A stretch of DNA of 64,000 nucleotides from Novosphingobium profundi. GTDB lineage: Bacteria > Pseudomonadota > Alphaproteobacteria > Sphingomonadales > Sphingomonadaceae. The position numbers and the translations under genes were made by a program. The DNA lies in assembly GCF_020524485.1 (NCBI RefSeq), contig NZ_JAIVLF010000003.1, positions 1 to 64,000 on the forward strand, read 5' to 3'. The first letter of the stretch is position 1; every line of letters starts with the position of its first letter. Positions 57,192-64,000 of the stretch are shown here, in pieces. The notes beneath the pieces are model-generated. The model did not search any database and was not told the origin of the DNA. It worked only from the letters and a program-made list of their open reading frames with translations.

Positions 57192-58070
57192 TTATGCCCC
57201 CGCTTCTCGGGTTGTGTCACTCCCGCCGGTGTCCGCGCTTTCGGGCGCATCCTCCACGGCGGCGTCGATCCGGGGGTCCTCCTTGCCTGCAAGCGCAGCG
57301 CGCCCGCGCGGGCCGTTGAAGTATTCCTGGATCCAGGGATGGTCGAGCGCGAGGAGTTCCGGGATCGTGCCCACCGCGATCACCTTCTTGTCCGCCAGCA
57401 CCGCCACGCGGTCGCAGATCGCGTAGAGAGTGTCGAGGTCGTGGGTGATGAGAAAGACGGTAAGCCCGAGCGTTTCCTTCAGCTCGCGCGTGAGATTGTC
57501 GAACGCGGCCGCCCCGATGGGGTCGAGCCCGGCGGTCGGCTCGTCGAGAAAGAGCAGTTCGGGATCGAGCGCGAGCGCGCGGGCAAGCCCGGCGCGCTTC
57601 TTCATGCCGCCCGAAAGCTCGCTCGGGAACTTGAAGGCGGCCTCGTCGGGCAGGCCCGACAGGCGCACCTTGAAGCGCGCGATCTCCTGGCGCAGCTGGT
57701 CGGAAATCTCGGGGTAGAACTGCTTGAGCGGCACTTCCACGTTCTCTCCCACGGTGAGCGTGGAGAACAGCGCGCCGCCCTGGAACAGCACGCCCCAGCG
57801 CGAGCGGATGTCGATGTCGTCCTCGACGCCGCCGGTCATCATGTCGTGGCCCAGCACCTCGACCTCGCCGGCAGAGGGCTGCTGCAACCCGATGATCGAG
57901 CGCATCAGCACCGACTTGCCGGTGCCCGAGCCGCCGACCACGCCCAGGACCTCGCCGCGGCGGACCTTGAGTTCCAGCTCCTCGTGGATGACGTGCTCGC
58001 CAAAGGCATTTGTGAGCCCGCGCACCTTGATCGGGTAGTCCCCCGTATAATCGTCGGTAAGGTCGGTCAT
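57192..58070 (-). CDS. ABC transporter ATP-binding protein of the Mla type
   Basis: The 292-residue ATPase drives lipid transport with the MlaE permease. Walker A is GGSGTGKSVLMRSI, the signature LSGGMKKRAGLARAL and Walker B LLFLDEPTAGLDPIG; HDLDTLYAICDRVAVLADKKVIAVG follows with the H-loop. The MKKRAGLARA wording is typical for MlaF. The C-terminal extension (DAAVEDAPESADTGGSDTTREAGA) is acidic and probably disordered. It overlaps the mlaE stop codon by four bases (ATGA) and precedes mlaD by nine bases. Confidence 0.93.
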   Translation of the reverse strand: MTDLTDDYTGDYPIKVRGLTNAFGEHVIHEELELKVRRGEVLGVVGGSGTGKSVLMRSIIGLQQPSAGEVEVLGHDMMTGGVEDDIDIRSRWGVLFQGGALFSTLTVGENVEVPLKQFYPEISDQLRQEIARFKVRLSGLPDEAAFKFPSELSGGMKKRAGLARALALDPELLFLDEPTAGLDPIGAAAFDNLTRELKETLGLTVFLITHDLDTLYAICDRVAVLADKKVIAVGTIPELLALDHPWIQEYFNGPRGRAALAGKEDPRIDAAVEDAPESADTGGSDTTREAGA

Positions 58071-59179
58071 TTCCAGCCGAGCTCCGTGAAGAATACGGCG
58101 AAGAAGGCATCGAGCACGATCACGGTGAAGATTGCGGTGACCACGGCCTGCGTGGTGCGTGTGCCCACTTCCTCCGCGTTACCCGAGACGCGCATGCCCT
58201 GGTAGCAGCCCGCGAGCGCCACGATCAGGGCGAAGACCGGGGCTTTGATGAAGCCGATCCACACGTCGGTCAGCGGCACCACTTCCTGGGTGCGGCGCAG
58301 GAAGGCGAAGAAGGGAATGTCGAGCGCGAAGTTCGAGATGAACGCGCCCCCGATGATCGAGCAGATCGCGGCGTAGAAGCCCAAAAGCGGCATCATGATC
58401 ATCGCGGCCAGCACGCGCGGCAGGACCAGCGCCTCCATCGGCGAGACACCGATGGTGCGCATCGCGTCGACTTCCTCGGTCAGCTTCATCGTGCCGATCT
58501 GCGCGGCGAAGGCCGAACCCGAGCGGCCCGCGACCATGATCGCGGTCATCAGCACGCCAAGCTCGCGCATGGACAGGCGGCCCGTCAGGTTGATGGTGTA
58601 GAATTCCGCGCCGAACTGGGCGAGCTGCACCGCGCCCTGCTGGGCAATGACGATGCCGATGAGAAAGCTCATCAGGCCCACGATCCACAGCGCGTTAACG
58701 CCCACGTGCTGCATGTGGTGAACCAGCGCCTTGCCGCGAAAGCGCGAGGGGTGCGCGATGGTGGTCCCAAAGGCGCAGATCAGTTCGCCCAGGAACCCGA
58801 CCGTCTGGCCAAAGCCCCGGCCCCAGCCGCTAACGAGAATGCCCAGTTCGCCCACGCTGCGCTGCACGAAGGGCAGGCGCTCGGGCGGCGTTTCCGCATC
58901 GTCGACATCGCCGATGGCCTTGAACAGGCGCTGGGCGCGCTCGCTCGCCCCACTGATCTCGATCCCGCGCTCGTGCGCGAAGTCGAGCGCAATCCAGGCG
59001 CCGGTGGTGTCGATGTCGGTGAGGCCCGAGATATCGAGGCGCGAATAGGTGCCGTCGAGGTCCTTCAGGCGCTTTTCCAGATCGCCGATGGCGTGGACGC
59101 GCAGCGAGCCGCTCAACGCCAGTACCGGCGCCTTGCCCCCGTCGCTCTCCGACACCGTGAAATCAGCCCATTGTCGCAT
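58067..59179 (-). CDS. MlaE-type lipid ABC permease with an N-terminal STAS-like domain
   Basis: The 370-residue protein has an N-terminal STAS-like domain (VLALSGSLRVHAIGDLEKRLKDLDGTYSRLDISGLTDIDTTGAWIALDFA) fused to the MlaE permease core. The core shows five hydrophobic helices and the family motifs GIVIAQQGAVQLAQFGAEFY, RELGVLMTAIMVAGRSGSAFAAQIGTMKLTEEVDAMRTIGVSPMEALVLPRVLAA. In E. coli the STAS domain is a separate protein (MlaB); fusions are common in alphaproteobacteria. This is the first gene of the operon and starts at 59179. It is divergent to valS. Confidence 0.92.
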   Translation of the reverse strand: MRQWADFTVSESDGGKAPVLALSGSLRVHAIGDLEKRLKDLDGTYSRLDISGLTDIDTTGAWIALDFAHERGIEISGASERAQRLFKAIGDVDDAETPPERLPFVQRSVGELGILVSGWGRGFGQTVGFLGELICAFGTTIAHPSRFRGKALVHHMQHVGVNALWIVGLMSFLIGIVIAQQGAVQLAQFGAEFYTINLTGRLSMRELGVLMTAIMVAGRSGSAFAAQIGTMKLTEEVDAMRTIGVSPMEALVLPRVLAAMIMMPLLGFYAAICSIIGGAFISNFALDIPFFAFLRRTQEVVPLTDVWIGFIKAPVFALIVALAGCYQGMRVSGNAEEVGTRTTQAVVTAIFTVIVLDAFFAVFFTELGWK

Positions 59180-59336
59180 GTTATCTCGTGTGCGCCCGTA
59201 ATGGGGAAGAACACCCTCCCCGGCAAGTGGTTCCCGGTCAGCGACGAAATGCGCCGCCGAGGGCGCATACCGCCCTGTGATTGCCGCTATGTGGCAGGCC
59301 GATAAGGCAAAACTGCGGCAGTGGGAACCGCTTGCG

Positions 59337-59352
59337 GTTGCAATCGTGCAAC
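59337..59352. promoter_or_regulatory. GTTGCA-N4-TGCAAC dyad upstream of valS
   Basis: GTTGCA-ATCG-TGCAAC is a perfect 6-bp-arm dyad 43 bases before the valS start, the same layout and arms as the one upstream of clpB (38745-38760). It is flanked by two copies of CCGCTTGCG. It lies in the divergent mlaE/valS gap. Confidence 0.4.
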
Positions 59353-59395
59353 TGGCCGCTTGCGCAAGGGGAAAGGCGCTGGCAAAGCCCGCCCC

Positions 59396-62122
59396 ATGAC
59401 CGAGACCACGCCCGAAACCACGCCGGAAAGCACCCTCGACAAGACCTTCGATCCCGCCGCGATCGAGGCCCGTTGGTACGCGCACTGGGAAGAGACCGGC
59501 CTCTTCCGTCCCGAGCGCCCCGACGCGCAGCCCTTCACCATCGTCAACCCGCCGCCCAACGTGACGGGTTCGCTGCACATCGGCCACGCGCTCGACAACA
59601 CGCTGCAGGACATCGTGATCCGTCACGAACGCCTCAAGGGCAAGGACGCGCTGTGGGTGGTGGGCACCGACCATGCGGGCATCGCCACGCAGATGGTGGT
59701 CGAGCGCCAGATGGAAGCGAGCCAGGACAAGCGCACCAACTATTCGCGCGAAGGCTTCGTCGAGAAGGTCTGGGAATGGAAGGCCGAGAGCGGCGGCACG
59801 ATCACGCGCCAGCTGCGCCGCCTGGGCTGCTCGATGGACTGGAGCCGCGAGCAGTTCACCATGGACCCGCACTTTACCCAGGCCGTGGTCAAGGTCTTCG
59901 TGGACCTCTACAACGAAGGGCTCATCTACCGCGACAAGCGGCTGGTGAACTGGGACCCCAAGCTCAAGACCGCGATCTCCGACCTTGAAGTGGAGACCAA
60001 GGAGGTTAAGGGCGGCTTCTGGCACTTCAAGTACCCGCTCGCCGACGGCGTGACGCTGGATAACGGGCAGGACTTCATCGAGGTCGCGACCACGCGCCCC
60101 GAAACGATGCTGGCCGACATGGCGGTCGCCGTGAACGCCGAGGACGCGCGCTACAAGAGCGTCATCGGCAAGGAGATCCTCCAGCCGATCACCGGGCGCC
60201 GCTTCAAGATCGTCGCCGACGAGCACGCCGATCCCGAACTGGGCTCGGGCGCGGTGAAGGTCACCCCGGGGCATGACTTCAACGACTTTGAAGTGGGCAA
60301 GCGCGCGGGCTTCAAGCCGGCCGAGATGCTCAACATGTTCGATGCCGACGCCAATGTCGTGCAGACCGAGGACGGCCTCGTCCCCGAGAAGTATCTGGGC
60401 ATGGAACGCTTCGCCGCGCGCGAGGCGATTGTCGCCGAGATGAAGGAACTGGGCTTCCTCATCCCCCATGTCGTCACAAAGACCAACAAGGACGGCGAAA
60501 CCGAAACCACCGAGATGGACGCGGAACCGCGCACCATCCAGACCCCCTACGGCGACCGTGGCGGCGTGGTGATCGAACCCTGGCTGACCGACCAGTGGTA
60601 CGTCGATGCAGCAACGCTCGCCAAGCCCGCCATCGCGGCGGTGCAGGACGGCGACATCGAAGTCGTCCCCAAGACCTGGGAAAAGACCTACTTCAACTGG
60701 ATGGACAACATCCAGCCCTGGTGCGTCTCACGCCAGCTCTGGTGGGGCCACCGTATTCCGGCGTGGTATGCGCAAGATGGCAAAGTCTACGTCGCCGAGA
60801 CCGAAGAGGCCGCGCAGGCGCTTGCGGGCGACGGCGTGGCTCTGACCCGCGACGAGGACGTGCTCGACACTTGGTTCTCCTCGGCGCTGTGGCCGTTCGC
60901 GACGCTGGGCTGGCCGGAGAAGACCGACCTCCTCGCCAAGCACTACCCCAACGATCTCCTGATCTCGGGCTTCGACATCCTGTTCTTCTGGTGCGCGCGC
61001 ATGGCGATGCAGGGCCTGCACTTCATGGACGAGGTGCCCTGGAAGAAGCTGTACCTGCACGGCCTCGTGCGCGCCGCCGATGGCGCGAAGATGTCGAAGT
61101 CGAAGGGCAACGTGGTCGATCCGCTGGGCCTTATCGACCAGTACGGCGCCGACGCGCTCAGGTTCTTCATGGCCGCCATGGAAAGCCAGGGCCGCGACAT
61201 CAAGATGGATGACAAGCGCATCGAGGGCTACCGCAACTTCGCCACGAAGCTGTGGAACGCGGCGCGCTTCTGCCAGTCGAACGGTGTCGTCGCCTCGACC
61301 TCCGTCGCCGCGCCCGCCGCGACCTCGGCGGTCAACCGCTGGATCATCGGCGAAGTCGTCGAGACCGTGGCCGAGCTCGACAAGGCCATGGCCGACATGC
61401 GCTTCGATGCCGCCGCGAACGCGATCTACCACTTCGTGTGGGACAACTTCTGCGACTGGTACATCGAACTGGTGAAGGGCAACTTCGACGAAGAAACCCG
61501 CGCCGTCGCCGGCTGGGTGCTCGACCAGATCCTCGTCATGCTCCACCCCTTCATGCCCTTCGTCACCGAAGAGCTGTGGTCGAAGATGGGCGCGCGCGAG
61601 GCGGACCTCATCGTCTCGGCCTGGCCCGCTCCCGAAGCGGACGTCGACGCCGCCGCCAAGGCCGAGGTCGAGTGGCTGATCGCGCTGATCGGCTCGCTGC
61701 GCGGCGCCAAGGCGGAACTGGGCATTGCGCCCGGCGCCCGCCTCACCGCCTACATCGCGCAGGTCTCGGACGCGACGCGCGCCATCATCGGCGCCAACGC
61801 CACCGTGATCGACCGCCTCGCGCGTCTTGATGCAATCCACTTCGAGGCCGCCCCCGCGGGGCCGGTCCTGCAGGTGGGCGCGGGCGATGCGATGCTGGCC
61901 ATTCCCCTGGAAGGCGTGATCGACATCGCGGCGGAAAAGAGCCGCCTCGAAAAGGCGCTCGCCGCCTCGCAGAAGGAGGCCAAGGCGCTCGACGGGCGCC
62001 TCTCGAACCCCAAGTTCGTGGAAAAGGCCAAGCCCGAAGCGGTCGAAAAGGCCCGCGCCGACCACGCCCACCACACCGCCGAAGCGCAGCGCCTCGCCGC
62101 CGCGCTGGAGCGTCTGGGCTAA
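59396..62122 (+). CDS. valS: Valyl-tRNA synthetase
   Basis: The 908-residue class I synthetase charges tRNA(Val). HIGH is present in [18 protein letters not shown] and KMSKS in [17 protein letters not shown]. The CP1 editing domain (about 190-350) contains [19 protein letters not shown] and [12 protein letters not shown], as in Val[16 protein letters not shown] and [19 protein letters not shown] follow. The coiled C-terminal tRNA-binding arm begins about 840 ([21 protein letters not shown]). It starts [13 protein letters not shown] at 59396; the frame upstream is open but does not match. A strong terminator follows. Confidence 0.97.
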   Translation: MTETTPETTPESTLDKTFDPAAIEARWYAHWEETGLFRPERPDAQPFTIVNPPPNVTGSLHIGHALDNTLQDIVIRHERLKGKDALWVVGTDHAGIATQMVVERQMEASQDKRTNYSREGFVEKVWEWKAESGGTITRQLRRLGCSMDWSREQFTMDPHFTQAVVKVFVDLYNEGLIYRDKRLVNWDPKLKTAISDLEVETKEVKGGFWHFKYPLADGVTLDNGQDFIEVATTRPETMLADMAVAVNAEDARYKSVIGKEILQPITGRRFKIVADEHADPELGSGAVKVTPGHDFNDFEVGKRAGFKPAEMLNMFDADANVVQTEDGLVPEKYLGMERFAAREAIVAEMKELGFLIPHVVTKTNKDGETETTEMDAEPRTIQTPYGDRGGVVIEPWLTDQWYVDAATLAKPAIAAVQDGDIEVVPKTWEKTYFNWMDNIQPWCVSRQLWWGHRIPAWYAQDGKVYVAETEEAAQALAGDGVALTRDEDVLDTWFSSALWPFATLGWPEKTDLLAKHYPNDLLISGFDILFFWCARMAMQGLHFMDEVPWKKLYLHGLVRAADGAKMSKSKGNVVDPLGLIDQYGADALRFFMAAMESQGRDIKMDDKRIEGYRNFATKLWNAARFCQSNGVVASTSVAAPAATSAVNRWIIGEVVETVAELDKAMADMRFDAAANAIYHFVWDNFCDWYIELVKGNFDEETRAVAGWVLDQILVMLHPFMPFVTEELWSKMGAREADLIVSAWPAPEADVDAAAKAEVEWLIALIGSLRGAKAELGIAPGARLTAYIAQVSDATRAIIGANATVIDRLARLDAIHFEAAPAGPVLQVGAGDAMLAIPLEGVIDIAAEKSRLEKALAASQKEAKALDGRLSNPKFVEKAKPEAVEKARADHAHHTAEAQRLAAALERLG

Positions 62123-62147
62123 GGGTAAAGTCCCATAAGATGCCGGA

Positions 62148-62189
62148 AGGCCCGCGAAGCTATGCCCGCTTCGCGGGCCTTTCTTTTTT
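62148..62189 (+). terminator. Rho-independent terminator of valS
   Basis: A perfect 13-bp stem (62148-62160 with 62168-62180) with a 7-base loop is followed by TTCTTTTTT. It lies 26 bases after the valS stop. Confidence 0.93.
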
Positions 62190-62207
62190 GAAGAAACAAA
62201 GGCGATT

Positions 62208-62321
62208 CAAGGGATTTACCATCCCTTGACCCTGTATACCCGGCCCCCGCAGTGGGCGCCGGACGCGGCAGGAACGAACCACGATAGACAGTTTGGGGAG
62301 CCCGAGGGCGATGGCCCTCGG
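62208..62321 (+). repeat. Composite hairpin element (copy 11), B stem compensated
   Basis: Module B reads CAAGGGAT-TTACC-ATCCCTTG (62208-62228): two inner bases changed on each arm and pairing kept, with a 5-base loop. Module A at 62302-62321 is standard. It lies just after the valS terminator. Confidence 0.85.
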
Positions 62322-62379
62322 ACCTGATCTTTTCTTCCCCCGAACTTGCTTTTGCTCTCTCACGCGATAGGCCGGAGCC

Positions 62380-62655
62380 ATGATGGACATTCCCTGGGAC
62401 CAGCCCGCGACGCTCATCGATCTCGACGGCAAGACGCCGGTGATCGGATCGTTCCTCGAATGCGTGATGCACTTCTCGCTGTTCAAGCCCTTCGCCAAGG
62501 AGCAGGCGCGCATCCTCTTAACGCGCCCCGTCTTCAAGCCGGGCCGCAAGACCCGCGCCTGGATTTTGAACCCGGACGAGATCGAGCTGATCGTCGACCG
62601 CCTCAACCGCGAGCGCGCCGAGGGCAAGGACCTCCCCCCGCACCCGGGCGGCTGA
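62380..62655 (+). CDS. Conserved hypothetical protein, 91 residues
   Basis: The protein MMDIPWDQPATLIDLDGKTPVIGSFLECVMHFSLF is followed by a basic segment (KPFAKEQARILLTRPVFKPGRKTRAWILNPDEIELIVDRLNRERAEGKDLPPHPGG). I do not recognise a family. GGAG lies close before the ATG; the second ATG at 62383 is spaced better. It is a separate small transcript after the valS terminator. The real length could be slightly shorter. Confidence 0.6.
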   Translation: MMDIPWDQPATLIDLDGKTPVIGSFLECVMHFSLFKPFAKEQARILLTRPVFKPGRKTRAWILNPDEIELIVDRLNRERAEGKDLPPHPGG

Positions 62656-62659
62656 ACGC

Positions 62660-63253
62660 TCAGTCCTTGGCGGTGAGCGCGTCCCAGTTCGCCCAGTCGA
62701 TGGTCCGGCCTGGATAAGCGACGCGGGTGAAGGGCCAGTCCTTTGCCATCCAGCCGCGCACGAAGGCGTAGAGTTCCTCCTCGAACCCGGCCTCGTATTC
62801 GGCCTTGGTCACCCACAGGCGCACCACCGCGTCGTAGCCGGGGACGGGGCTGGGCTGGACATAGACACAGCCGCGTTCACGTGTGCCGTCGGGGGTGAGG
62901 ACGGCGTAAGCGAACGAGGTGCGCGCGGCAAAGCGGGCCTGTTCGGTCTCCATGTCGGTCAGGGCCTCGGCATCGGTGATGCCTTCGTGCGGCCAGGCGG
63001 TGCTGCGGGTAAAGGTCTGCTGGAGGTGCGCAATCGAGGACATGTAGGCCGCCTTGTCGATCGCGGCGAGGTCGGGGCCTAGCGGCACGATCTGGAAGCC
63101 CTTCCCTTCTACGCGCGTCGGCACCGTGAAGTCGGCAGGTACAAGGGATGGCTTGGCCGGTGCCTCGGCCGTCACGGCGGTGGTGCTGACAGAGGCTGCC
63201 CCCGCGCTCAGCAGCACCGCGAGTCCCGCCAGCGCCCGTCCCAGTCCCGCCAT
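62660..63253 (-). CDS. Exported GNAT-like protein
   Basis: The 197-residue protein starts with a signal peptide (LGRALAGLAVLLSAGAASVSTT) and then reads DFTVPTRVEGKGFQIVPLGPDL, AAYMSSIAHLQQTF, ARTSFAYAVLTPDGTRERGCVYVQPSPVPGYDAVVRLWVTKAEYEAGFEEELYAFVRGWMAKDW. That layout matches a known GNAT-like group (pattern GCVYxxP...VRxWV) of the N-acetyltransferase superfamily. Export is unexpected since acetyl-CoA is cytoplasmic, so the fold may have lost acetyl transfer or been reused for binding. The start codon at 63253 depends on the signal peptide; a shorter cytoplasmic form from within the frame is not excluded. It converges with the unknown 62380 gene with a four-base gap. Confidence 0.6.
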   Translation of the reverse strand: MAGLGRALAGLAVLLSAGAASVSTTAVTAEAPAKPSLVPADFTVPTRVEGKGFQIVPLGPDLAAIDKAAYMSSIAHLQQTFTRSTAWPHEGITDAEALTDMETEQARFAARTSFAYAVLTPDGTRERGCVYVQPSPVPGYDAVVRLWVTKAEYEAGFEEELYAFVRGWMAKDWPFTRVAYPGRTIDWANWDALTAKD

Positions 63254-63505
63254 GTCTTCGCCTCCGCTTCGTTATCACCAATTGCCGCATTGGTAATATC
63301 GAAAGGAGGGAAAGCAAAAGCATTTTCCTACACGCGCCAAACCTGACACAGTCCCGGCCATGCTGCCCTGCCCGCGAATTTTCTTGCAAAACCGCGCAAA
63401 AGCGCCTCTTGGGCGGCCTTGCAGGTGCCCCCCCCTGGACAGTGTCAACCGTGTCAACCTGCCCCACCCCGTAACCATCCCCTTTTCGCGACTGAAGCGC
63501 CTGCC

Positions 63506-64000
63506 ATGCTGACCCTTGCCACCACCAGACCTGGAGAACCGGAAATCTTCGCCTCGCTGCAGGGCGAAGGGGCGAGCGTGGGCAAGCCCAGCACCTTCGT
63601 GCGCCTCTCGCGCTGCAACCTCGCCTGCCACTGGTGCGACACCGCCTACACCTGGCGCTTTTCGGGCGACAACCGCCCGCACACCGACGGCCTCGACTTC
63701 GCGCGCGAGGCCAACCAGGTGAAGCTGGAGGAGGCCGAGGTCGCGCAGATGGTCGCCGCACTGAAGCCCGACCGGCTTGTCCTTACCGGCGGCGAACCGC
63801 TGCTCCAGGGCGCGGCGCTGGCGCGCATGGTGGAGGCGCTCAAAGAGCTGCGCCCCGGATTCCACATCGAGATCGAGACCAACGGGTCGGTTGCCCCGCA
63901 TCCCGCGCTCGATCCCCTGATCGACCAGTTCAACGTCAGCCCGAAGCTGGCGCACAGCGGCAACCCGGCCAGACTCGCCCTCATCCCTGAGCGCCTCGCC
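63506..64000 (+). CDS. queE: 7-carboxy-7-deazaguanine synthase, 5' part (continues past the window)
   Basis: The first 165 codons are visible and the frame is open at the right edge. QueE is the radical-SAM enzyme that contracts 6-carboxy-tetrahydropterin to 7-carboxy-7-deazaguanine, the precursor of queuosine. The start MLTLATTRPGEPEIFASLQGEGASVGKPSTFVRLSRCNLACHWCDTAYTW holds the CxxxCxxC motif for the 4Fe-4S cluster, followed by LVLTGGEPLLQ and HIEIETNGSVAPHPALD. These are the landmarks of QueE. The other queuosine genes (queC, queD, queF) are not in view. The 252-base gap before it shows no riboswitch that I can recognise. Confidence 0.93.
   Translation, partial: MLTLATTRPGEPEIFASLQGEGASVGKPSTFVRLSRCNLACHWCDTAYTWRFSGDNRPHTDGLDFAREANQVKLEEAEVAQMVAALKPDRLVLTGGEPLLQGAALARMVEALKELRPGFHIEIETNGSVAPHPALDPLIDQFNVSPKLAHSGNPARLALIPERLA

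Overview
The window reads as a chromosomal segment of a high-GC alphaproteobacterium, most likely a sphingomonad of the Novosphingobium/Sphingobium type. This rests on dense high-GC coding, large TonB-dependent receptors with a GSRIAR plug start, an ATP12-family F1-ATPase assembly chaperone, the long basic form of ribosomal protein S21, and short intergenic repeats. It is an inference from gene style, not a database match. I see no rRNA or tRNA gene, CRISPR array, prophage or intact transposase.

Layout. 1-1090 has no supported gene. 1091-6115 holds a secreted RTX subtilase, a small RTX protein and an OmpA-like protein. 6369-9824 has a GAF-GGDEF diguanylate cyclase and an exported arylsulfatase. 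10191-10739 is a GNAT acetyltransferase. 10948-21236 is an exopolysaccharide locus: Wzy/ligase-like polymerase, two sulfotransferases, GT2, membrane-anchored EEP hydrolase, initiating sugar-phosphate transferase, Wzx-like flippase and GT4. The two sulfotransferases suggest a sulfated polymer. 21978-35922 holds two TonB-dependent receptors. Between them lie an SDR/TetR/MTA-phosphorylase group and three Fe(II)/2-oxoglutarate oxygenases, one fused to TPRs. 36131-43130 holds ClpB, a DUF4197 protein, a fused M16 peptidase and a small protein. 43389-44121 is a repeat-rich patch with an STM3941-like membrane protein.

44464-49688 carries gatCAB, two FKBP prolyl isomerases and rpsU. 49956-54086 is a tight run: crcB, an RluC-type pseudouridine synthase, a HAD phosphatase, a small membrane protein, an ATP12 chaperone and an Nmad3-like protein. 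54307-59179 holds an outer-membrane barrel protein and an Mla-type lipid transport operon. 59396-64000 holds valS, two small genes of uncertain role (one an exported GNAT-like protein) and the start of queE.

The most striking unexplained structure is a dispersed two-hairpin element of almost constant length (112-114 bp) in at least eleven gene gaps. One hairpin is CCGAGGGC-GATG-GCCCTCGG and the other CAAGGGGC-GATG-GCCCCTTG, in inverted orientation around a conserved linker. It looks like a REP/BIME-type element, shows compensatory stem changes, and forms a 169-bp-period tandem array at 21554-21910. A second family is a decayed GIY-YIG nuclease gene bounded by exact 27-bp inverted repeats at 27937-28236, with a more eroded copy at 43389-43560. 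A third pattern is the dyad GTTGCA-N4-TGCAAC, upstream of clpB and valS, with a shorter form upstream of the SDR gene.
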